Assembly (NCBI GenBank): GCA_963969365.1
Contig: OZ017757.1
Coordinates: 2,108,001-2,172,000, forward strand
DNA from: Asterochloris sp. CNOR1
Lineage: Eukaryota; Chlorophyta; Trebouxiophyceae; Trebouxiales; Trebouxiaceae
DNA: 64,000 nucleotides
Direction of reading: 5' to 3'
Part shown: in pieces, positions 45,395-57,600 of the stretch
Numbering within the stretch: the first letter of the stretch is position 1
How the letters are laid out: the number at the start of each line of letters is the position of its first letter
Position numbers and translations under genes: made by a program
Notes under the pieces: model-generated
Seen by the model: only the letters and a program-made list of their open reading frames with translations
Told to the model about the DNA's origin: nothing
The model's database searches: none

Positions 45395-48300
45395 ATGCCA
45401 GTGATGCGGGTTAAGAACCGCGCAAATCAGGTCCAGCGCCACCGGCTGGCTTTAGTGCTCAGTGCTTTGGGTCTTGGATTGCTCGTGTGGGTCGTGGTGA
45501 GCTTGCAGTACTCATCTGTCTGCCTGTGCAGCATGCAGGCCACCAGTGCAGCAGTTAGGCCTGGCTGCTGGCTGTTAAGCCTGCCAACCTGCATTGCCCC
45601 AGGGCCAGGAGCACCTGGCAAGGCAGGCTGTTCATCCATACAGCACTGGGCTATCCAGCATGGTCACGCAGCATTCACCTGGACACCTGGCATTGCTTTG
45701 TTCCTCCTCCTGAACCTCTGCAGTCAGCATCTCCCCAGCAGGCTGCCCTGTGCAGCTGATCTCTGTGTCTTAGTGTCCTGTCACCTTCCTGTCTGCAGAG
45801 CCGGCGAGGCGGCATACAGGTGCCGAGCAGGTTGGACGAAGCACTGGATGGGAAAGGGCCGCATGAGCCATCAGCGCCAGGTGCAAAGTCACATGACAAC
45901 CGTGTGCTGGGCGGGCATTGCTGGCAGCGCCAGCTGGCTATGCCAGCACAGCTAGTCCAAAGCTGCAGCGGAAAGCCTCCCTCTGCCTGCGATTGTGGTG
46001 TCCAGGAAACACAGAAGCGCTAAGTCCTGCTGCAGCCGCGTTACAAGATTGCAATCTGCGGCATTCAAGGCACAGGCGCATGAGACAAGCGCGGTCCCCC
46101 GCACCGCCTCTGCCACCTGGCAGGGTCGTGTGCAAGGCCGTCCTGCTGCTGTGCAGGGGCACCTGCCAACGTGCGCATAGGGCGCTGCTTGTGTGCAGCA
46201 GTCTTGCCGGGTGGCTAGTGAAAGGGGTGGCAGATGCCTCACCCTGCATACAGCTGCACACTTCCTGCAAGTGCTTCCCTTCAAGCTGACGACACCCATA
46301 CACACTGTGGCCATGGCTTTGCAGGGGGCCAGGCCAGCCCAGCCCGGGAGGTGGAGCATGTGGAGTCCCCTGAGCTGACTGCCCCTCTTTGCGACAATGT
46401 GTTCAAGACGCGCGTGTGCTCCCACAGGGGTGCTGCTCAGGTCAATGGCACTGCTGACGGGTCTGTGGCGGCCCTCAGGTCAGTGGCCTGCATTGCCTGA
46501 TACTTGCCTGTACCTGTCAGCGTGAAAGTTGCCACAAGCTGCAGTGCACACCCAACATGGCTCAGCATGCCCCTGGGCTGCACTGCACACCATCACAGTC
46601 AGCTGCAAGGCAGCTGAGGCGCAGCCTCTGGCACAGCGTTGTTGCACCTGAGCAGCCCCAGCTCCTGCTCACACAGATGCTGCCAGCGCCAGGGCAGAAG
46701 TTGGCGACCTTAAGCCTGCTGCGCTACCTGGGACGTCCAACACCTGCCTGCTCTCGTGCTGACTGTGCAAAATGTTGCACGCAGGTCAAGCACTGCTGGC
46801 GTCGGTCTGCAGCAGGCTGCTGCACCCTCCGTGAGCAGTAGTGTGGCTGCCTGCAGGAGCCTGTTCACTGCTGGGGTGCGCTGCTTCGACATGGACTTCC
46901 TGGCCACACAGGAGCATGAGCTGATCGTGTCACATCCAGACCGCCTGCAGGTGGGCTTTGTCTTTGTACATCATGTACTTGGCTTCCAGCCCTGGGCAGC
47001 CCTATGTCTGCAGGCATGCTGGGCGCTGCAATTGTGGGGCTGCTGAAAGCTGATCATGCACAGCCGGGCAGGCGAGTTTACAGGGAGCTGGGCAATGCCT
47101 GCAGCCTGAGGGATGACACCAGATGCCGCTATCTAGAGAGCACGGACATCTTCTGTGAAGCATGGTGTCACCAGGACACGTCTGTGGACTTGGTCCCAGC
47201 CTGCTTACCAATCTTGTGCCAGGACTAGGTCACCTCGTGCCGGTACATCTATCCAGGATGACCTCCACCTGTCATCCTACAGGCTGCCTTCCCCGCTCTC
47301 AACCCTGTGGGCAGTGTGCGCGACAACCTGCACCGCCACAGCATGCAGCAGGTCAGGGATCTGGGCGCTGCCGCTGAGTTCTTCCCATCAGCACAGGAGG
47401 TGGGTGCTGTTTATCATCATGATGAGGGACGCACATGCCAGTGTGGTGGGGCCACAGTGCCAATGCCCCCTGAGGCCTCCCCATCAGCACCCAAACAGAG
47501 CCTGTGCAGCTGACTCGGCCAATGCTCATGCCATGCAGCGTGTATGGTGCCTGTGCGCGAAGTGCTGACCCTCCCATCCTGGACCAGCTGCATGCGTTTG
47601 AAACTGCCTGAGCCTTGTTGTACCCTGAGGAACAGAATCATCGCATGCAAGCTGCAGCCACCCCATGAATTGTCTTACATGATGTGTCTCACCTGGTGCA
47701 GTACCTGGAAGCGTATGCAGCGCTGGTGCGGTCAGCTGCTGTCAAATTTCTGGATTGGCAGCTAGGCGACTACCACAGGCAAGCAAGCTCAGCCCAGATG
47801 TGTGTGCATGCTTGCCAGCTGTGATTGCTGTGCTGCAGCAGGCAAGGCAGTGTGAGGGCAGGCATACACACCTTGCCTGTCTTGCATTTGGCTCAAGTCT
47901 GCCGGACGACTCCAGAGATGTGTCAGCCTGCCATTCACAATGTCCTTTCTCATCTATCTGCTCTGCTTGTGCCTGCACACACTGCTGGTGTGTCGAGCCA
48001 GCGGAGTCTGTGTCCTATGACCCGTTCGGGCACATGTAACTTCATCTGTCAATCACTGAACCTGCTGCACTGTGGCCATGCAGAATGCCCCTGGAGCTCA
48101 CAGACCTGAGGGGCTGATCCCCAGGCCACTGTGCATCTCTCCCCAGTGCTGCCTGCCCCTGCAAGATGCTGCTTGCTCAGATACAGGCCAGGCCCAGCCA
48201 TTAGCCAGCCACCCAAGGCCCAGATGAGCTGGCCACCTCCCTGCGCGCTGCTTCTGCAGGATGCCGCTAGTGCTCATAGATTTGAAGGGCCCAGCCTTTA

Positions 48301-49764
48301 GCCAGCCAGTCATTGACAAGCTGTGGGAGCTGGTGCTGGACCTTGCCATCGTGGACTACACGGCGCTGTACATAATGGACCCTGCACAGCTGGCCCTCGC
48401 CCAGCATAGTCAATGGCGTGGACCCCTCATACGCTGCTGGCTGGTGAGGGGCAATTGACCTGTGAAGGGCTCTGTTGCGCTGTGCCTGGTGGACCTTGCC
48501 TGGCTGCTTGACCAACGTGACGAGCTTTTGATGCAAGCATATGGCTCTCATTGCTGCCTGAGAAGGCAGGCTGTGTGTAGTGGACCCTGCGCAGCTGGCC
48601 TGGCCCAGACTTGCCAGTGGTGTAGGCTGCTCATATGCTGTTGGCTGGTGGGCGGTGCACCTGTCGAGGGCTCTGTCAAGGGCTAGTGTATGTGATCACA
48701 AGTGGCCCTGACCAGGTGTAGTGTGGGCCCCTTATGCGCTGTTGACTGGTGAGCAGAGGCCCTGTGTCACAGCATGCAGCCCACCCTGATGAAGCCAAGT
48801 TTCTGTTAAACTCTTTGCCAACTCACATACAGTGGCCTTGACCGCAGGAGCCCTGCGCGTGACTCCTGCCTGCATTCAGCGTTGTCTCCTCAACCTTGCA
48901 CCCTTGTGTAGACACATCTCCACATTACGGCCATCCTTCAGGGTCTTCTCTGCAGCCTCCCTCTGCAGCTCCTCTGTCTCATGTCAGGTTTATTCAGCCT
49001 CTGCCTGTAGGGCATGTTACCTGGGCACTGAGGCCTGCCTGGCTGTGCATCTGTGCAGGGGCTTCTGCCCGGCAGTCGGTGATGCACAGCTGACCCTGCT
49101 GCCCGTCCTGCTCCTGCAGGATACCACCAGCCCAGATGCCCCCGCCCAGCTTTTTAGCACTGAGGAACTCAAAGCCTACACCATGGCTGGTCCGTCCCTG
49201 AAGATGTCCCAAAGCTTCTATGACGACCTGTTTGATGCACATCTGCCCATCTATGCGTGGGTGGTGGACACTGGACCGCAGCTGCAGGTAAGCACATGAG
49301 AGGTGTTGCTGGGTCATGTCACAGGGTTGCATGCTGCCTACAGCCAGGGCAGCAGTGGCCCCCAGCTGCGTGTTGGGAGGCAGACTGAGTGGACTGCCAA
49401 TGCAAGTGCTGCAAAGATCCGTGCTGCATCACTCACAAGCGGTGCCTGCCACATGTCACAAGGGGGTTTTGCTACTGGACAGGCAAGGGGGAGACTGGCC
49501 CTTGGCTGCATGTCAGGATGAGCAAAGTGCTTCATTGCCAAGCCATTGCTGCAGCACAGTGCTGCACTGTCAGATTGCCAGTGAATCCTAGCTGTTCATT
49601 CATTCCCTGCCCTGCCAAGTTCCTCTCACCAAACTCTGCAGGAAGCGCTTGCCAAGCATGCAAGCGGCGCCATCAGCAACCATCCCCTGAAGCTCAGGGA
49701 CATGCTGAAGGAGTGGCAGGAGCGTTGCAAGGAGACTGCTGAAGATGAGCAAGCCGCTGCCTGA
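45395..49764 (+). CDS. membrane-anchored glycerophosphodiester phosphodiesterase-like protein
   Basis: TIM-barrel protein of the GDPD superfamily; family members hydrolyse glycerophosphodiesters. Supported exons: 45395-45496, 46325-46478, 46857-46950, 47283-47399, 48260-48443, 49120-49287, 49642-49764. One or more exons between 47400 and 48259, and perhaps between 45497 and 46324, are unresolved. Exon 1 encodes a basic start and a hydrophobic segment (RLALVLSALGLGLLVWVV), a signal anchor or signal peptide. Barrel landmarks: CSHRGAAQ with the catalytic His-Arg; GVRCFDMDFLATQ, strand 2; VSHP; LVLIDLKGPAF; and the C-terminal IYAWVVDTGPQLQEALAKHA, then GAISNHP, matching the usual xWTVDxxxxxxxxxxxGxxTDxP pattern. 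Departures from family: PENT after HRG is missing, and the usual ExD metal pair reads DMD. Activity is therefore uncertain. ATG at 45404 is an alternative start. Confidence 0.8.
48555..48760 (+). pseudogene. two decayed intronic copies of the GDPD exon end
   Basis: The exon ending at 48443 contains ATGGACCCTGCACAGCTGGC and ends CATACGCTGCTGGCTG before the GTGAGG donor. The following intron repeats this as TGGACCCTGCGCAGCTGGC followed by CATATGCTGTTGGCTGGTG (about 48578-48655), and a third time, shorter, as TTATGCGCTGTTGACTGGTG (about 48728-48750). The copies carry stop codons and changed donors. This is the same pattern as in the deaminase gene. Confidence 0.65.
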
Positions 49765-50560
49765 GGGAGACGCAACCCAGCCTTGCTGTGCAGCCTTGAA
49801 GGCTGGCAGGCAGCCCTGCTCGCAGGTGGTGCCAGCAGGCCAGGGGAACCCCTGCTGAGCACAGTAGGGGAGCAGCGTGCAGGCTCAAAGTAGGCAGTCA
49901 TGGAAACCAGCTGGCATTTGCCGCAATTTTCATGAGCACCCCTCAAGGATGTGCAGAGGAGTCAACTATGGCCGCTTCCTCAAGTCACTGCCATCTGTAT
50001 TGCGCCACGCTTCAGCCCCTTCTGCAGTGACCTTTCGCTCAAGCCTTGCAGTGGCAGATTTTATGTATGGCCCTCGCCATTGCTCCAGTCAGCAGACATG
50101 TCTGCAAGCAAGTGATCCAGGTCTTGCTTGCTTCAACCCCTTGCTGTTGAGTATCAAAGGAAGCTGTCGAAGAGTTGAGTTTATGCTGCATCCGCTCTTG
50201 GACATTTGCGCCTCTGCACTTCCCTCAACGCATGTGGTGCAGCTGTAAGCAACAGTGGTCTAATGCTCACCGTGAACAAGCCTCAACAGCAGCTTGGCAC
50301 AGTCTAGTAGTGCTTTGCTTCTTCTTGGGCGCTGCCGCCTCGGCCCTCTCTCCGTGATGTTTTTCTCAGCGCCTGGGCTGCTTCCCCTGTCTTGGCAGGG
50401 AGGGCATAGCATGCAAACAGCACTGAAGCTGCCAGTATCTGTGGTCAGCACCATCACTCTGCATGAGGGCTGTGGCCCCTCACCTTCCTGGGGTGGCATG
50501 CTGTACAGCCCAGAGCCTTGTGTCAGTCCCTAGGTTGCATAAGCTGGGCAGCCAAAACAC
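49765..50560. other. intergenic, no gene identified
   Basis: No supported exon. Plus-strand TGTAA at about 50244-50248 could end the GDPD transcript, but lies 480 bp past its stop. Confidence 0.4.
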
Positions 50561-50565
50561 ATAAA

Positions 50566-50638
50566 GGCCAAGGGTAGACTTGAACTACCGACGTTAGTTC
50601 GGTGCTTAAACAAGCTTTTTTGAGATAACAACTTGGCC
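50566..50638 (-). tRNA. tRNA-like sequence, possible degenerate tRNA-Cys(GCA)
   Basis: A 73-nt stretch begins GGCCAAG and ends CTTGGCC, a perfect 7-bp acceptor stem. Its 3' part forms a perfect T-arm, GGTAG-TTCAAGT-CTACC, with a canonical loop. The middle is poor: the D-stem has three pairs without the GG of the D-loop, and the anticodon stem has one mismatch. The base before the anticodon is A instead of U, and GCA falls at the anticodon position. It is more likely a decayed tRNA or tRNA-derived element than a working gene. Confidence 0.35.
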
Positions 50639-50828
50639 AGCATTGTAGTGATTTCAGTAGTGCAGGTACCCAGTCAAACGAGTGCACGTCAAGGCAGCTC
50701 AGGGGGGCGTCAGTGGGGGCCCAATCATCATGCACTTCGAGGAGTTGACAAGTTGAGCAGAGGTGACGTGGATTGAGCAACAATGCATTCCAGCTTGTGC
50801 CAGGGCCGTGGCCCACAGTGCACTGGGC

Positions 50829-51041
50829 AGCGTGCTCAGGGCCACAGAATACGGCATACGCCGTATGACGTTCGCCGTACTACAGGCGCTCGTATTGTGT
50901 TCAGCCGCTAACAGTACGGGTTAATACGGGTTTACGTTTGGGGAAAAAACGCCCGTATTGCCCTGGAATTTCCAGCTGGAAATAGCGTTTTGTACGTATT
51001 GCATTCGAGGAGTTGCCGTATTCTGTGGCCCTGAGCGTGCT
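50829..51041. mobile_element. hAT-type MITE (non-autonomous DNA transposon)
   Basis: The 197-bp element at 50837-51033 has perfect 20-bp terminal inverted repeats starting CAGGGCCACAGAATACGG (50837-50856 and 51014-51033). It is flanked by identical 8-bp direct repeats, AGCGTGCT (50829-50836 and 51034-51041). Termini of CAGGG type with an 8-bp target duplication are the signature of the hAT superfamily. It encodes no transposase. Subterminal CGTA/TACG motifs recur inside both ends, as expected for transposase binding. Perfect termini and target duplication indicate a fairly recent insertion. Confidence 0.92.
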
Positions 51042-51619
51042 AACACTGTTGGGCAGCAGGCGCTGCACGCTGCGGACATCCAGCGCTGTAGGAAAGGTAG
51101 CTGCTACAAGGGCGCAAACATGGCATCGCGGCCTCATGCCCTCTGTTCATTCAGCCATGCACAGCATGAGAGCTACCTATTCTGCAACAGGAGCGTGCAC
51201 TGCTGACTGCTCATGCATGCACCTGTGCCTTGGAGTGCATGTCCAGCCTCTACCTGACGGTGTGTTGTCAGGTGGCATGTGCCATACAGCGTTCCTGAAT
51301 TCTTCAGCATGTAGAATTGCCGGCCTGCTCAGCAATCATCAGCTGCTGAAGTCCTATCACATGCTGGACCTCAGCCTTGGTGGCGCCGTCAGGCCCTGGC
51401 CCGCTCACTATGAGGAGTCTATGCAGCAGGCCCCACCTCAGTCAGGCCTGCTTCTGCCAAGAGCAGCTCCATATGTTCTGCTTGAAGATCAAGCCTGCTT
51501 GCCAAAGCAGCCCTATCTGGGCCAGAGCTGCTCTGAACGCAAGCCAGGTGCATAATGCAGCATCAGTCAGGCAGGCCGGTCAAAGGCAGTTCAGAAGTTG
51601 ACTTTACATGCCGTTGGCA
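51042..51619. other. intergenic or 5' region of the zinc-knuckle gene
   Basis: No supported exon. A long plus-strand open frame here lacks motifs. Presumably holds the promoter or leader of the following gene. Confidence 0.35.
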
Positions 51620-54600
51620 CATACAGCTGAGCAGACGCCAGCGCCATACACGCAGACGCAGGACCGCGCCCCCAGCTGAGGCAGCGTCCAGCGAGAGAGT
51701 CGTTGTGCCGGACATGCCTTCAACCCGGTGAGGCCTGCACCTGTTGCTCGACCTCAGGTTGCTGCTGAGGGTGCAGCTGACTGTGTGCGTGAGCGGTACC
51801 ACCTATCCAATCGGGCACCGAAGTTCACATGTCCAGCTGTGCCAGCCATCCTGCTACAGTGCTCTGCCTGTACAAAGATGCCAGACAACATTCCTGCCTG
51901 CTCTCTCACCATTACCGCAACAATCTGTCGGGCCCAGCCCCAGAGCCTTGCTACATGCCTCTCGTCCCACAGTGCCCTGCTCACCCTGCAGGCCAATGGT
52001 GAGAGGCCGCGGTGGACAGGGGAGGATTGGCCACCAAGCAGACCGAGCAGGGGCCAAAACAAGGGCAACAGCAGCGCCAGCAGCACATCCTGCCGGCGCC
52101 CTGAGCAGGTGACCCCATGCACGCCTTCTGCTATGACGGGATCATCCAGTAGCCCACTACTGGGCCAACATGCGCCACTCACAACTCCCATCTCTTGTAC
52201 CTGACCCTGCTACACTTGCTGCAGGCCTTTGCCTGAACACACATCACGCGCTTGCCACACTGCAGTCACCACATGCAGTTGATGCACACCGGGCACACCG
52301 CAACAAGCCTCACCACACAGCTGCACACCATCGGACTTCTGCAGTGCGCACTGGTTGCAGCCTGGTGCCGCCTGCTGCAGGGAGCATTGTTCCCCCGACC
52401 CTGACCAGGGCGCCCTCACAAAACATACGCACTCTGGCCGTGCAGGGCCTCAGCAGACAGCTCCAGCGGCGCAGTCGGTGGCGACGCATGCCCCCCATGC
52501 CATGCACCATCTCTCTCCTTCTCGTGCATTCAGTAGTGCTCTTGCACCCCGCTGCGCTTGTGGGTGCAGCCCATGCTGCAGGATGACTTGGATGCAGTCA
52601 GTGCCTGCCAGCAGCGCAATCAGCATCTCCCCATAGCCTTCATGCGCAAACAATCCTGTCTGCTTTTGCACTTCTGACTACCCGAGACCCTTAGCGGCAG
52701 GAAGCTTAAACTGGAATTATGGGTAAGCCAAGGGGGCCACGAGCCCACCACCACCACCCACAATCAGCTGCAGACTCCCCAGGTCTGCCCTGGCCGCATC
52801 TCTTCAGGCTGGCCCCCATTGCTGCAGGGAGCCCGAGGCCGAGGGTTGGGAGGTGCAGGAGGATGAAGGGCGTCATGAGGAGCACAGACCTACCATCATG
52901 ACAATCCGTCTCACCGAGGCGCAGAAGAGGAAGATGTATGAGCCAGAGGGCGCCAAGCTGGAGCGCAAACTGGACAGGGAGGACGCTGAGACCGCCTCAG
53001 ATGTGGCAGGACTTTACGGCGCGGACGGGACCTTCATCCCTGCAGACATTTCCGTCAGCCGCAGCAGGAGGCCCCAGAGGGAGCAGGAATCGCATGGACC
53101 CTGGCAGCCGCCCCCTGACCTCAACTCGTTTGAGGTGAGAGGAGGCTGCAGTGCGCCTTTGTCCAGCCAGACTGCATGCCCAGCCACTTGGCCTGCCTGG
53201 CCCAGGTGTCGATGCTGTGCAGTGCCACTCCTTGCTGCCTGCCTGCCTGCCTGCCATTGACAGAAGACCTGGGCTTTGTTCTCCTCCCTCCAGCCTGCCT
53301 GCCTGCTTGCCTGACAACAGGTAGAACATGTTCTCTCAAGCCTGTGGGCCCTGCCTGCAGGCATTCCCCATGCCTGGGCGGGGAGCAGTGCAGCCTGCAT
53401 GCCACGTCCCGACAGGTGAGCGTCCCAGCAGCTGCTGCATGTCCCACCCCAGCCCCCCTGCCTTAGCAAGACGGTGTGCAGCAGAGCATCCTCTGCTGAG
53501 TTGCCCAGGAAGCTGGCCTCCAGCATTCTGTTTTGAACTGGACTGGTTCTCACCACTCAGCTGCTCTATCCACTGACAGCCTGGCTGATGGCCACTTGCT
53601 GCATTGCCGTCACCCCTCCCAAGTTAGCACCTGCCCAGCGCCTAAGTCGCAGCAGCCGGAGCCCTTCACCCACCTCTGCAGGTGCCGCGCCCCAGGCCGC
53701 CACCTCTCAACCTTCTGCGGTACGGCCTACCCCACAGCAGACCTGCACCCGCCTGGACACCCCCAAGGCTAAGAGCTTTGCGGAGGTTGCCAAGCAGACC
53801 CCTGTCCCCCTGCCACACCAGCGGGCAAATCAGCGCATGGCAGCCCAGCAGGCAGAGGCCCCCGCCGCCTCCTCTCAGCAGCAGCAGATGCAGGAGAAGG
53901 GTGGTTGGGCGGCCCGTGCGGAGGCTGAGCGGCGCCGGCGGCAGGAGGTGGCTGCCAGGGCTGACGCTGCAAACCCGCAGCATGAGTCAGCGGTCCGATC
54001 TGCAGCACAGGCTGCAGAAGTTCAAGAGTCCATTGTGGGGACAGAGCCAGCTGCTGCTGAGGCGGCAGTGAAGCTGACCGTTGCGCAGGCTGCAGAGGAG
54101 CCTGGAAGGCAGGACCTTGCCCAGCCATCTGCAGACCCGAGCCAGCAGGGGAAGCAAGGTGAGGAGGGGGCACAGGTGGCAGCAGCAGCCAGCAGTCATG
54201 CTCCACAGCTGGCTGTCAATGCGTCGCTGGCCTGGCAGCTGCAGCCAGAGGGCGCTTCAGCCACTGAGGGGGCCGCACCAGCCGCGGCCAGCGCCCCCAA
54301 CGAGGCAGAGGCACAGGCAGCAGTGGAAGCTGCCAGCCTGGTCTCCTCGCAAGGCAACGGCATTGAGGCTGTGGCTAAGCCGCATGAGCAGACTGTCAAG
54401 GACTTGGGCCTGGCCTGTCAGCTGCAGGAGGAAATAAACCCTTGCGTTTCAGGTGTGCTCCAGTGCTGGACAGGTGCATTGGGAAAGCGAAGGGCTACTC
54501 ACAGTCTGCATGTGCTACATGCTGCCTCATTCTTGTGCATGACCCACAGCCCACTTGGGTGATCTTGTGCCTGACAGCTTGCTGAGGTGTCCACTCCACA

Positions 54601-57600
54601 GTCTGCCACAGCTATCTGCTCTGGACTGTGCACATCAGGGCGTCAGCTGCAGTGTGCCTGCCCTGCAGGTGGACGCAGCATCACGGAGGACCCTCCGGAG
54701 AGTGGAGACAAGCTCACCCTGCCGGTGCACCCTGCTGCTGGTGAGCCTCATCGTAGTTCCTGGTTCCTCCATAGTGGTCTGGGTACAGGAGGGTGGGCAG
54801 ACAGTCAGCCCCAAGCAGGAGCAGGCTGTGGTTGCAGGTGAGAGAGAGATGGGCTGCCCTTGTTCATGAGTCAGACAGCAGCAGCCACGGGTGCCGCCCA
54901 AGCTGCAGACGTGCCATCGCTGCGCCTGTTGAATGATGTTGTACAGCTTTCCCTGAGGAGGCCAGACGCAGTTCAGACCTGCAACGCAGCAGGCTCAAGT
55001 TGAGCCCAGCACAGCTTGTCCTGTGCCAGGTTCTTTCCTCTGACAACGGGGTGCTCATTCCTGCAGGCGAGGCTGCCGCTGCGGCCCCTGCTTGGGTCCA
55101 GGCAGGACGCCAGCCCGTGTTTGGCAGTCTCACCGCTGCCGACATCAGCGCCCAAGCAGTGCCATTGGCCCGGGCCAGGACCAGGGAGCGGGCTTCTGGA
55201 GACAGTGCCCAAAGCTTTGACCTGAATGCCCCAGGCCTCCCCGTCCCTGGAGGGATTGCAGGTGAGGAACAGATGAGCTGCGTCTGCTCCTGAGGTGCTA
55301 CAATGCAGCCTGCTTGTTAAAGAATCAGACAGCAGCAGCCATGGGTGCTGCCCAAGCTGCAGATGCCCCGTCTGTTGAGCGTGCTGAAGGGTGCTCTACA
55401 GCTCTCCTTCATTAGGCCAGACGCAGCCAGACCTGCAATGCAGCAGGCTCAGCCTGAGCCCAGCACAGCTTGTCTTCCGCCAGGGTTTTGCGCTGTCGAC
55501 AAGGTGCTCGTTCCTGCAGGCGAGGCTGCCGATGTGCCCCCTGCTTGGGTCCTGGCGGGACGTCTGCCCAACTTTGGCAGTCTCACCGCTGCCGACATCA
55601 GCGCTCGGGCAGGGCCACTGCCCCTTGTCAGAACCAGGGAACATGCATCTTGGGACGGTGCCGCAAGCTTTGTTCTGAATGCCCCAGGCCTTCCCGTGTC
55701 CGAAGAGATTGCAGGTGACAAACAGACAAGCTGCCCTTCGCATCTGCTCCTGAAGTGCGTGCAATGCAGCCTGCTTGTTCAGGAGTCAACAGACAGCAGC
55801 AGCCATGGGTGCAGCTGCAGACGCCCATCTGTTGAGCCTGCTGAAGGATGCTCTACAGCTTTCCCTCAAGGTCGCCAGACGCAGTTCAGACCTGCAACGC
55901 AGCAGGCTCAGCTTGAGCCCAGCACAGCTTGTCTTCCGCCAGGTTCTTTCCTCTGTTGACAAGGTGCTCGTTCCTGCAGGCGAGGCTGCCGCTGCGCCCC
56001 CTGCTTGGGTCCTGGGACGCCAGCCCATTTTTGGCAGTTTCACCGCAGCCCACATCAGCGCTCGAGCAGGGCCACTGCCCCTGGTCAAGACCATGCAGCA
56101 AGCACATGAGGATGGCGCTGGCAATCCCCCTCTGAGTGCGGCACAGTAAGCCGACTCTCAAGCCCTTTTCAGCACTGCTTTGCTCAGGCTGTTGGCAGAG
56201 CAGTGCTGCTGCTGTCGAGCACGGTGCCGATGTCCGGGGGGGCCGCTGTGCCCCCACTTGGCTCAGCATCAGCTGCCACAGCAGCCTTTTGCCAGGAGGT
56301 AGTGTGCGCCCCTTACAGCAAAGACGCTACACAGCGGACAATGCCATGGCGCAGGCTGCCAGCAGGCCAGGGCATCCCGCTGTGGTGCTCAGGTTGCCCT
56401 GAGGCTTGACAGCATGAGGACAGCAAGTGTCTTGCTGCCCACCTGCAGGCAGGAAGAGTGCGCGAAGGTGGTCTCTGGATCCCCCTCCTCTGTCACTGGC
56501 CCAGAGGGGCCAGTGCAGGAGCCACAAACGCCCGGCCTGGGGGTTGCAGTGCAGATGGGCAGCAGCCTGCACAGCCCGAGCCAGGGAAGCAGTTCAGGTA
56601 CGTACCCTGTCTGCCACACAGATGGCTTAGGTCGCCAGCAGACAAGCCTGTCCCGCTCAGGAAACTGCCAAAGGGCTGCTGTCAAGCGACAGTCTATTGG
56701 CAAGTTGAGGCTGCTTCTATTTGGTTTGATACGAGCTGCACAGGGTTGGCCTGCCTCATGCTGCAAGGGCTTGTCTTGGGGCACAAGTTGTGTACTTGGC
56801 TGCTGAGCTGAGGCCGCCTGGTTGCCACAGACAGGCTGAAGTTTGCTGCTGGATGTTGGTAGCACAAATGCTGAGCCGTTCAAGCAGCAGGCAATTCAGG
56901 CACATGTGACATAACCTGTGTGGTACGGAGCCCCAAGGACCAGGCTGCTACTGTGCAACACGCCTGGGCGTGCCAGGCTCAGAAGAGGGCAGTGTCAGGC
57001 TGCGCTGCAGAGTGTGCACCGTGTTATGCGGGTTCAATGGCCAACTCATCGGTTAGTTCCAGCTGCAAGGCTCGACGCAGTGGAGCCAGTGAAGAGTCTA
57101 GCTGACGTGCCTTCCCCTCCTGTGCTGTGCAGGCGCCCTGTCACGAGAGAACTCGCCACAGAATACAACATCCCATGCGGAGCCTGAGCAGGTGGCTGCC
57201 GACACCCAGCTTGTGGTGGAGGTGGGTGACAGGCTCTGGTAGCTGCTCAAGCCTTGAATGCTGTCAGGTGGCTCTGTGGGAAGTGCTGCTGCTGCAAGCC
57301 ACCAGCTGGCTGCCTGCACTGGCACTCCTCAGCTGCTGACTGTCCAGGTGACGATGCTCCAATCTGCTTTGGGTGAGGCCTGCCGCCTGCTCATCAGAGC
57401 TGCTTCCTGGGGTCATGACACCAGCTGCCCATTTGTGAGAAGGCTGGGCATGTGGCGCAGGTTCCAGCATGCCTGCCAGGGGAGGCGCCTGCCTGGTGGC
57501 CGTCGACCTGATGTGTGCCAGTGTGGCTGCCCTGCTGCTGAAATGCTGCTGGCTGGCGTCTGCAGGTGACCAGGTACGCCCAGAAGAGGCGCGACCGGCA

